Program-made: the position numbers and the translations under genes | DNA from: Aquilaria yunnanensis | Lineage: Eukaryota; Streptophyta; Magnoliopsida; Malvales; Thymelaeaceae | Assembly (NCBI GenBank): GCA_039654915.1 | Contig: CM077597.1 | Coordinates: forward strand, 62,772,001 to 62,836,000 | DNA: 64,000 nucleotides | Direction: 5' to 3' | The notes under the pieces: model-generated | Told to the model about the DNA's origin: nothing | The model's database searches: none | Seen by the model: the letters and a program-made list of their open reading frames with translations, nothing else | Shown: positions 34,301 through 43,093 of the stretch, piece after piece | How the letters are laid out: the number at the start of each line of letters is the position of its first letter | How positions within the stretch are numbered: the stretch's first letter is position 1

Positions 34301-36812
34301 GCTGCCCGGCTACCACGTTGCAGATTTGGAGGAAACCTTCCAAAAGCTCAGAGCCTTCGGGATTTGCCTTAATCCCGAGAAGTGTATCTTCGGTGTGACC
34401 TCGGGAAAATTCCTTGGGTACATGGTATCCGAAAGAGGCATCGACGCCAATCCTGAGAAGATTAAGGCTCTGCTTGAGTTTCGAACTCCTGCCACAGTCA
34501 AAGACGTGCAGAGACTAACCGGAAGAATAACCTCTCTGAGCAGGTTTATTTCCAGGTACGGAGATAGGTGTAGACCTTTCTTCAAAGTCCTCACAAAGGC
34601 AGGAAAGATGGAAGGCGACCTCGGAAGAAACAATCATCCTTGGGATGAAGGTTGCCAAAAGGCCTGGGAAGAACTCAAAGTCTACCTGGCCAGCCTGCCA
34701 ACTCTGCGACAACCTCGGGAGGGAGAACCCCTCGTACTGTACCTCGCCATCACAGAAAAGGCCGTGAGCTTGGTCCTGGTGAAAGAAGAAGGGCCGAAAC
34801 AATGGCCCGTCTACTACGTCAGCATGTCCCTGCATGGCGCCGAAGTCAGGTACCCTTTGCTTCAAAAAGCTATATACGCCTTGGTGCTTGCAGGAAGAAG
34901 ACTGCGACCATATTTCCAGGCTCACCCCATCATCGTCCGAAGTAGTCTACCACTACGGGATGTTATGAAGAGAGTTGATCATTCGGGAAGGCTCTCCAAG
35001 TGGTGCATAGAGCTTGGCGAACACGAAATCACATATGAGCCTCGGAAGGCCATAAAAGCCCAAGCATTGGCAGATTTTATCGCCGAAATACCCACCACTG
35101 AGGAGAACCACCCAGATTCGAAAGAAGGTGAGCCAGAATGGACCTTGCATGTTGACGGAGCCTCGGGGTCCGAACACCAGGGAGCTGGAATAGTTATCAG
35201 AGGACCCGAAGGCCTAGAGGTGATGAAGGCTATCAACTTCAGCTTCAACGTCACCAATAATGTGGCTGAGTATGAAGCCCTCATAGCGGGATTACGCTTG
35301 GCCAGAAAGATTGGCATGAGAAACTTAAGGGCTCACAGCGATTCCCAGCTGGTAGTTCGGCAGACGGCAGGAGATTATGGGGCGAAGGACCCAATCTTGG
35401 CAAAATACCACGAGCTGGTAACAAAACTCATCCAAGAGTTTGACGCTGTGCGGATCGAAAATGTATCCCGGCGAAATAACACTGAGGCAGATTGCTTAGC
35501 GAAGTCCAAAACATACACCGAGGTGCTAGACCATCCAAGCATCTCCGTGCTAAGCGTAGCGACCTCGGGAACAGGGTGCAAGGACCCCATAAAGAGATAA
35601 ATCGCAGAGAATGAGCTTCCCGAAGACGTCGGCAATGCTGCAAGACTGCGAAGACGTGCCGGAAGATTCTTCCTGATTCGTGAAGAGTTATATCGGCAAG
35701 GATATGCAAATCCGCTGCAGAGATGTGTGGGCGAAGAGGATACTGAGATGGTCCTCGAAGAAGTTCACGAAGGCATGTGCGGCTCGCACATTGGAACTGA
35801 TGCCCTTGCAGCAGTGATACTCCGCCAAGGATACTTCTGGCCTACCCTGAGAAAGGACGCAAGGCAGTTCGTCCAGAAGTGCGGTAGTTGCCAGAGACAT
35901 GCAAAAATCCAGAGGATACCCTCGGAAATGGTAACGTCGGCAGACTATCCTTGGCCCTTCGCAGTCTGGGGTATAGACCTTATTGGGCCACTCCCCACAG
36001 CGCCCGGAGGCGTGAAATTCTGCGTGGTAGTAGTGGACTATTTCTCAAAGTGGGTAGAGGCAGAACCACTAGTAACTATCTCGGCAAAAGAAGTGTAGAA
36101 GTTCGTATGGAAGAACATCATATGCAGATTTGGCATACCGAGGGTACTAGTAGCTGATAATGGATCCCAGTTCATAGACAAAGGATTCCAGGAATTCATC
36201 AGCGACCTCGGAATAAAGATGCACTTCACCCCAGTAGCTCACCCCCAAAGCAATGGGCAGGTGGAAGTATCAAACAGGACCATAAAAGATGGCCTGAAAA
36301 AGAGACTTGGGGAAGCCTAGGGGAAATGGCCAAGAGAACTCCAAAGTGTATTGTGGAGCTACCGAACGACGCCACGAAAAGCCACAGGGGAAACTCCCTT
36401 CTCACTCTTCTTCGGAACAGAGGCCATTATCCCAATAGAGATAGTTCAGCTTTCAATACGGGTGCAAGTATTTGATGAAGGCGGAAACGACCTCGGTCTG
36501 AGAACTAAGCTCGACCTTGTGGCCGAACACAGAGAAATAGCCGAGCTGAGAAGAAAAGCTTTCCAGCAAAGAGTGGCCGCGACTATCAACTTAAAAGCCA
36601 GGCCAAAAGAAATCAAAAAAGGAGACCTCGTTCTCCGGAAGGCCGACTTTGCACCCCGAAGGCCATCTCACGGAGTACTTCGCGCAAATTGGGAAGGACC
36701 TTATCTGGTTCTCGCCGAAGTACGAAAAGGCGTGTACAAGCTTGGCGACGCCAAAGGCGTAGAATTGAAAAACACTTGGCATTCAGACGCCTTGAAAAAA
36801 TTCTACGCCTAA
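31314..36812 (+). pseudogene. Element C gag-PR-RT-RH-aRH-INT polyprotein, one frame with four nonsense codons
   Basis: A single 1833-codon frame without frameshift, broken only by TGA 33534-33536, TAA 35598-35600, TAG 36096-36098 and TAG 36318-36320. I chose the ATG at 31314 (MTHNDEAPGHHLAPS) because this start is conserved in A, B, D and E. It lies in U5, and the frame reads through the PBS. Order by residue: gag core about 280-345 (PATAWYNSLPPG), knuckle about 476 (CQFHRDHGHDTEDC), protease about 612 (LLDDGSNADVLF), RT with YVDDM about 987, conventional RNase H without clear catalytic residues, second archaeal-type RNase H about 1278-1400 (HVDGASG, AEYEALIAGL, SDSQLVV), HHCC, then DD35E integrase (GIDLIGP, ADNGSQF, NGQVEVSN), ending LKKFYA. 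The dual RNase H marks the Tat lineage. All four stops are single-base changes from sense codons found in sister copies. Confidence 0.92.
31348..31365 (+). other. Primer-binding site of element C
   Basis: TGGCGCCGTCTGTGGGAA, two bases after the LTR. The first nine bases fit the 3' end of plant tRNA-Asp as I recall it, and the rest does not, so the tRNA is not assigned. The same 18-mer appears in B (41980-41997, minus) and D (61166-61183, minus, ending in GGGAA). Confidence 0.75.
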
Positions 36813-37583
36813 GGTTGAGCGGAGGAGATATATTGTACAAGAAATATTCTAAGTACAGAATGGTCTGGAGAAGAATGGTCTTGAGAAAAATTTTTCAAGT
36901 ATACCAAATTGTCCAAAACAGAATTCCGTGAAGGTGCTCGCCACGAAAAAAGCAGATGTGACTTCCCGAAGTCCCTTGAGCCACTATGCTCGGGAAAAAT
37001 GGGAAACAAGAATCTTGCAAAGGTACTCGGCATAATCAGTGCAGAGAAAATTTTTCGAACACCCTTGAGCGAACATGCTCGGGAAAAAGGGAAAGCAAGA
37101 ATCTCGCAAAAGTACACGCCAAAACAAAAGCAGAGGTAATTTCCGAACACCCTTGAGCGAACGTGCTCGGGAAAAAGGGAAATGAGCAAACTCTTGAAAA
37201 TTTTCCTAAGTCCCTTGAGCAAATATGCTCGGGACAATAGGAAGACAGCAAAATTTGGCTGAAGGTTTTCCGAAGTCCCTTGAGTGAACATGTTCGGGAT
37301 AAAAGGGAACAAAAAGCCTGCAAAAGACTTAGCCAAATTTTTACAAACTTTCCAGAGAGTCTCTTGAGCGAGCGCACTCGGGACAAAGGAAGGTAAAAAG
37401 TTTCTTTGGTTGCAGGTTTTCCGAAAGTCTCTTGAGCAAACGTGTTCGGGATAGTGGAAATGAAGAAACTTGCAAGAAAGGACTTAGCCAAAAGATTGTT
37501 CATTTAGAGCAAACGCTGCCTTACAAAAGAAATGCCCAAAGAAGGAGCACAAAGGAGAAAAATAAGAGGAGCCCTAAAGCAAA
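36813..37583 (+). repeat. Element C 3' zone with a seven-unit tandem repeat (36966-37465)
   Basis: Seven degenerate units 60-90 bp apart, each with 'cccttgagc(g/a)aac(a/g)tgctcggga' at about 36970, 37056, 37147, 37210, 37270, 37362 and 37420. Most units carry a GAGC/GCTC hairpin. D has three such units (inverted, 55367-55590) and B one. Non-coding. Lies between the pol stop and the 3' end of the antisense gene. Confidence 0.85.
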
Positions 37584-39933
37584 CTAGGGGGAGCTGGGCG
37601 GATGAAGAGCAGGAAGCTTCAGATGCTCGACCTTGGACCACTGCCACCGAGGTCCCTCAGGAATATTTAGGCCCTCCAGAAAAGAGAGGTCCAAATCTGG
37701 GAACCTCTGCAGGACTTGGTGCCGAGCAAGGCAGAAGCCGTCCTGAAAGGCGACCTTGGCCATTTGATCAGAAGTATGTTTTTGAACGCCAAGGTCGTTG
37801 AGCTTGTCCCTCAGCTCAGCAATCTCCTCCTCCAGCTCGCTTATCCCCAGCGTCCCTTCGGACTCCTTCTTCAGAGCCTCGACCTCGGCTCGGAGAGCAT
37901 TGTTCTCATCCGTCAACCCCGCCGTGAGACTGTCAGAAACAGCCTTGTCCTTGACAAGATCTCCGTTGGCGGCGAGCAGCCCCTTTACTTGGTCGCCGAG
38001 GTCGGCAATCTTCCGGGAGGAGTCATTTTCAAGTTCTTCTCTCTTCTTCGAGAACTCCTCCCGAACGGCGGCGATTTGCTGAGAACAATCCACTGTCAGC
38101 TGCTGGTTGCTGGCGACCACCTTCGCAAGCGAAGCCTTCGCTTCACTGAGTTCCCGCGAAGTCGCATCCTTGGAGGCAGCCTTTCTGGCCACCCGAACTC
38201 GGAGGTAACCAGCGTACTCCAGCAGCTACGGCAAGGCAAAAGTCCAGGTTAGTACAAGTCTAAACAATTAGAAAATTGAGGAAAAAGAGTGTAAAGACTA
38301 TACCTGAGCGGCATGCTCGGTGACTTTTGCGGCGAGGGTATTATCCCTCGGGTGAGCCGCCGCAATGGCCCGGAAGGAGGCGTCAGTGGTCATCCCCTTC
38401 CAAATCTCATTTGTCATTTTTGGACAATCGTCGGAGAACAAATTCATATCCTCCGTGATTGTCCAAAAGGGCTCCAAGGGGATCTTCCCCTCAGGGATTG
38501 TGGCATAGTGGAGGGCCCGTTTCCTCTCATGAATGGCCCTCCAGCCAGCAGTAAGAGGCTCCTCTGAAAGTGAGAAGGAAGTTAGGAGTAGAAGAAAAAT
38601 TCGTGAAAAGCAAAAGAGCCGAACTTCGCCTGAAGGCATACCTGGAGGAACCTCGGAGACAGTGTCCTCGGGATCCTCGGGCCCCTTGGTAGAAAGACCC
38701 TTACCCTTCTGCCGGTACCGCTCGTCGGCAGTAGGTACTTCTACCACTACAGTGTTTCTGAGGGCCTCGAGGTCGAGAGGAGGCACCTCGGCGGAAGTAG
38801 CGGGGACCTCGGCCGGTGAAATTTCAACAAGACCAGCCTCTTCGCCAGCTTCTTCTTCCGAAAGCTCTGGCTGAAGAGGCTGGACAGCCTTCCTAGCTCG
38901 CTTCGCCGAGGGCCCCGCCCCTGTCAACTTCCTTCTTCGGGAAGCCGCCTTCTTTGTCTGCTCTTCCTTCTCCACTTGGCCAGAAAAGAGGGCCTTGTAA
39001 TAGGCGGCAGCCCCATCGCCCATCTCTGAGAAAGAGAAGAAATATTAGCCTAAGTCCGAGGAAAAAATATAAAGGGGTGGAAGATTACTCACTTTCGGCA
39101 AAAGATTCGAAAGAAGTCTCCCCCTTAAGGAGCTTGACTAGCCAGGAGTCCTTCCCGGCGATGGCGGGAGCGGGCATATTGAGGTCAGTCTCGTGCTCCT
39201 TAACCACTTTCAGCTCCCGAAGGACTTCTTTGGTCATCAACCTCCAGTTGATAGGAAAGGGGTAAAGAGCACGAGGAGAGACCTCAGGAACCCAGTCAGC
39301 GACTGCCCGAATGCGGGCGTCGAAATCCGCGAACACGGAAGCCAACGGTGGGGTCAGCAGTATCCTCGGATCAACGACGTCTGCGTTCAGCACTCCCTGA
39401 GGCCATCTGGTCGGGACATCAGACCATTTCTTATCCACCTTCAGGAAAAAGAACTTAGGCTGCCACCCCCGCCAGCTATCCTTCGTGTCGAAGGTGAAGG
39501 TGAATTTTTTGCTCCCGGATCCCCGAGGCAGCAGAAAATAGAAGCCACCCTTCGGGACCACGTAGAGCTTGTAGTACTGCATGAAAATGATGAAGTGGGG
39601 CTCTATCCCGAACATGCCACACATGCAGAGGTAGGCATTAAAATAGCAGTACGCGTTCGGGGGAAGCTGGTTCACAGCAATGCCATGGAATTGGCAGAAC
39701 TCGCAAACCACCTTCGGGGGAGGATACCGAAGTCCGGCCTTCAGTTGGGCTCGGAAGACGATAACCTCGTCGCCGCGGTTTGAAAAAGCAAAATGGCTAG
39801 AACGAGGCAGCCTGGTCACAGCGTAAGAGGGAAGAAAGAATTTTTTCTTCCACCTCTCTAGTTTTTCGGGGGTGGTACAGCAAGGATGGGCCAGAAGAGG
39901 TTTCCAGCTCTCGGGAACAGGCATCGTAGACAT
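37584..39933 (-). CDS. Element C antisense accessory gene, intact four-exon frame (708 aa, PF04195-like)
   Basis: Exons (minus): 39933-39093, 39025-38642, 38563-38304, 38225-37584. Introns are 67, 78 and 78 nt, all GT-AG. Joined length is 2127 nt with no internal stop. The start reads MSTMPVPESW. Exon 1 carries the 'putative gypsy type transposon' core (FLPSYAVTRLPR, YPPPKVVCEFCQFHGI, YYKLYVVPKGGFYFLLPRG, KDSWRGWQ) and a LYPFPINW...AGKDSWLVKLL tail. Exon 2 starts MGDGAAAYYKAL and has a bipartite basic cluster (SRRRK...KRARK), suggesting nuclear import, then an E/P-rich linker. Exon 3 has ITEDMNLF. Exon 4 is a coiled coil ending FQDGFCLARHQVLQRF...IPEGP. Its function is unknown. It lies in the 3' part of the retroelement and is transcribed against gag-pol. 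The same element's polyprotein has four stops, so this frame is better preserved than its host. Confidence 0.82.
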
Positions 39934-40697
39934 GAAAAAGAGTTTGAGATGGAAAAGAAAATAGTTTCCAGGAAAAACTCAGAAGACGAGTTTGGAAAAA
40001 AACAACAGTTTTCCAGAAAAACTCAGAAAAACAGAGGAATCAGAGTACTCTGGAAATCAAAACCGACCAAAAGATTTGCCTGAGGACGCCGTCGTGAAAG
40101 TTGGTAGGAAAAGCTCTGATTAAAGAAGCTCCGCCACAGAAAGCGAGATAAAACGCAAGAACAGAGGGCAAAGCAAAGAGAGAGCAGAAAAATAGTAAGT
40201 GGGACTTATGATGAAATGGGCTATTTATAGGCCAAAGGCGGGTAGCCGAAAAGAGATCATAAGTACCCATTGGAGGCGAACCGTCGCCGTAACTGCCCGC
40301 TGCACCCGAAAAGGCGCGCCCTCTGTAAATGACGCGTCTCTCTTCCAATGGCAAGAAGCCGCGTGTCCACCGCTGCGCAGAAATAGGGGACATGCCTCCC
40401 CAAACGTCCCTGGAAAATCGGGACACACCTCCTGAGTGGGACACGTCGTTTGACATCCCTGAAAAGTGGAGACGCGCTGCTCAGTCTGACACGCTTGGCC
40501 ATCAGCCCATGACTTTTGGGCAAGAGGTGTATCTTCGGTATAGGCTTTGCCTCGGAGACACCAAAGAATAGGCCAAGGCCGAACAGCCCAGACCCTCAGG
40601 CAAACGGTGCGACCTCGGAACAGGTTATGCTTCCCAACAAGACTCCCAACGACAACCTCGGAAAGAGATGCAAACCGAAGTCTTCACTTCGGCTTTC
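39934..40697 (-). other. Element C: promoter and leader of the antisense gene
   Basis: Non-coding. Homologous to 22358-23038, 52129-52805 and 62692-63462. Contains one copy of the 'ttgggcaagaggtgtatcttcgg' block that is duplicated in E. Confidence 0.6.
40221..40230 (-). promoter_or_regulatory. TATA box of the antisense accessory gene, element C
   Basis: CTATAAATAG on the minus strand, followed by 'cccattt', about 290 bp upstream of the ATG. The same box and flank occur in D and E. Confidence 0.65.
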
Positions 40698-40711
40698 CAG
40701 AGGGGGCCATG
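40698..40711 (+). other. Polypurine tract of element C
   Basis: CAGAGGGGGCCATG immediately before the 3' LTR. Equivalent tracts precede the LTRs of A, B and E on the minus strand. Confidence 0.8.
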
Positions 40712-41222
40712 TGATAGCCAAAGGGCTATCGCCTCAATCTGGCTGAACAGCCTGCCACAACAATGGCCAGAAGAACTGGCGCTTCCCGGGAACAGGTGGA
40801 ATCATGCACCTCGGGAGATAGCCGGAGAACTCCGAGCCTCGGCACGCCAGTAAAACTTGAGGACTCTATTCGCCCCCCAAGGTTGTGAACAGCGCGCCTT
40901 CGGAAAAGTGGCACCAGACATTGCTGCCCGAACATGATATCCCCGAAGGCGGAACCCCCTGGAACTGGGAACCCCCGAACTGAGGGTATGCTTCCCGAAG
41001 AGGCTCTGTCCGAACTAGAGGACGACCTCGCCCAGGGACCTCGGGAGTACGGCAGGAGCATTTATGGAAGCATTTAAGGAAGCCTCTGACACGTCCCACC
41101 ACAGACGTAAAAAGCCGCCCTGACGCGCAGACGCCATCAGAATCACATCATGGCCCGTCTCAGCACAAGGCTCGAGGCCATCTAGTTACCAACTATCTGT
41201 CCCCTACGCCTAGAAGTTCAGG
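40712..41222 (+). repeat. Element C 3' LTR, truncated after 511 bp
   Basis: Colinear with 30478-30988 without indels. It stops inside U3, before the TATA box, at the junction GTTCAGG|TGCATTACC, where B gag sequence (minus strand) resumes. Confidence 0.93.
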
Positions 41223-42031
41223 TGCATTACCATGCTACATTTGTATTTGGTTAGATGAGCCTGTGGATCAGTTCGGCCATCATAAGTCTCCAGCCGAGGC
41301 ACCCGGAAATCACTTGGCATGGCTGCCTCAACTACTGCTCGGGTGAACGGCGACTCATCCCCATAGAAGGCTTCAGACAGCCTGGCCCAAACCGGTTTGC
41401 GAGCTACCTATTTTTCCACCCTCTCCAACCTTGCCAATATCTTCTCCATAAGGAGCGTGGCACTAGGCTCTTCCTCCTGGTGATTGTAGGTTTCCGGGAA
41501 AGGAGATTGCCGGCGCTTCTTCGGGGAGTGACTCCGGCGCTGAGGAGATGGGGACTTCACCTCGGGTAATGAACTCCTTTGGCATGGGATTTTAGGTCAC
41601 TTGAATCCCGCTTGTCCGGCAAGCCGCGTCCCGAGGGGCATGTTTTCTGTCGAAGACTCCTCACGTGGATCCCCGCTTCCCGAACTGTGATAGGTTGGTT
41701 TAGGGCTTTTCTCCCGAGGGCGTGCTGGCGAGGGAGGCCTTTGGGCCTGAGTTGGTTTTGGCCACCTTCGATCTATCTGCTGTGTCATTTCAGCCACAAC
41801 AGAGCGCTGAAAGTCACGCAGAAAACTCATAGTTATGACTAGAGGATGCTCTTCCTCGGGCGAGGAAGTCCCTGGAAGCGTTTGCTCAGTAGCCGGTTGA
41901 GTTTCAGGCGCGGACGGGGACTTCGGGAGTCCCTTGTCCTTTGAACGCCGAGTTTCAACAACGGCGACCTGAGGATGGTTTCCCACAGACGGCGCCAAAT
42001 GATGCCCAGCAGCATCTTCGTCGGGTCACAT
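41223..42031 (-). pseudogene. Element B gag, N-terminal part
   Basis: Minus strand. The start region in the right LTR is ATG TGA CCC (a stop in this LTR; the left LTR has TCA), then DEDAAGHH crosses into LAPSVGNHPQ past the PBS. The frame continues with VETRRSKDKGLPKSP and FLRDFQRSVVAEMTQQ to a stop at 41597-41599, then the LARLERVEK region and PQAHLTKY-like gag core to 41223. About 130 bp of gag between this part and 30477 are missing because of the deletion at the C junction. Confidence 0.85.
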
Positions 42032-42863
42032 TATGACTTCGGGAGGGACTTCCTGTGTGGGAGAATGCCCGGAGCACAGATTTCCCAGGGGAGTGTGCCT
42101 GAAATGCTGTAGAGAAGAGGGTTAGGAGGTCCCCGGGATCGTTTTCCGTGGAGGAGCCTCCGACGCCCAAGTTAGTGCCCTGAAGGAAGATAGAGAAGGA
42201 GCACTCAGGGGTTAAGTGGCCTTGCTTGTTTTCATTTTCCTTAGGGCGAGAGGGGTCGCGGATCCTTTGCCAGGGCTTATTTCCTGGTATTTATAGGAGT
42301 GCCTAGCCCGTTCAGATCACGACACGTGTTGGGTCGGATGCTCTCTGTACTTTCGGGCGTAGGGGACAAGTAGTCGTTTGTAAGCTCCTTGAATCTTGGT
42401 CCGAGATAGGTTGTGACAAGACTCGGATGGCGTCGATGTGTCAGACCGCCATTTGAGGCGGCGTGTAGTGCCTGGGGGCGACATGTCAGAGGCTCCTTAA
42501 ATGCTCATGCCGTACTCCCGAGATCTTTTGGGCGAGATCGTCCTTTGGTACAGGTGCCCTTCTTCGGGAATCATGCCCGTAGTTCGGGGAGTTCTCTGGC
42601 TCTCGGGTTCCGCCTTCGGGGAGAGTCTCTCCAGCTTGCAATAGCTGGTTCTTTATTCCCGAAGGCGATCCGTTTGGTCCCCTAAGGGAGCCAGCAACAT
42701 CTTTGAAATTCCTGACGTACTAGCCAAAGTCCTGAGTCCGAGGCGTTTGACTTCGCTCCTTCGGAGGTTAGTGTTAGCGCCTCCTTCGGGTGACGCCAGG
42801 CTTCCTGACCACGCTACTGGCAGGAAGTATGTTGTGAGAGAGGCGATAGCCCTTCGGCTATCA
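42000..42863 (-). repeat. Element B 5' LTR
   Basis: 864 bp, TGATAGCCGAAGG... (42863) to ...GGGCATCA (42000), followed inwards by the PBS at 41980-41997 (minus). Right flank CTTAC (42864-42868) duplicates 21490-21494. Confidence 0.95.
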
Positions 42864-42868
42864 CTTAC

Positions 42869-43093
42869 TTTGCACAAAAATGGTTAAGTACCTTTGGGAT
42901 CAACTATACTCAGTCGACCATCTACAGTAAAACTTGTTTTGTGTGGATATAGTTAAGTACTTTTGATTCCAACCATGTTCGGTTCACCACCTTCGGTAGA
43001 ACTTGTACAATACCACTCATGCACCTTTGGAAGTGACCACATTCGGTTCACCTTCTTCAGTGCACTCTACACAAATTTTCACCTGAAATTTTT
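42869..43093 (-). repeat. Element A 3' variable zone, right of B: three degenerate units
   Basis: Three roughly 60-80 bp units with 'aagtaccttt', 'accatgttcggtt' and 'gtaaaacttgt'-type words (42885, 42957, 43020). This is the diverged counterpart of the tandem zone of C and D. Confidence 0.6.

Larger units (their letters stand above)
30478..41222 (+). mobile_element. Tat-lineage Ty3/gypsy element C (right end deleted)
   Basis: Plus strand, inserted in the gag of B after TGTTG (30473-30477). Contains the complete 5' LTR 30478-31345, PBS, polyprotein 31314-36812, tandem-repeat zone, antisense accessory gene 39933-37584, PPT, and the first 511 bp of the 3' LTR (40712-41222). The rest of that LTR, the right duplication and about 130 bp of B gag are deleted. 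The two LTR copies differ at 13 of 511 positions by eye (2.5%), almost all transitions. Confidence 0.93.
21495..42863 (-). mobile_element. Tat-lineage Ty3/gypsy element B (complete ends, TSD CTTAC; hosts C)
   Basis: Minus strand. LTRs are 21495-22357 (3') and 42000-42863 (5'), 863 and 864 bp, with about 49 substitutions and one indel by eye (about 5.7%). CTTAC at 21490-21494 and 42864-42868 is a perfect 5-bp duplication. Inside are the antisense accessory gene, polyprotein remnants, and element C inserted in gag. It sits in the 3' variable zone of element A, between the accessory gene and pol. Confidence 0.95.
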
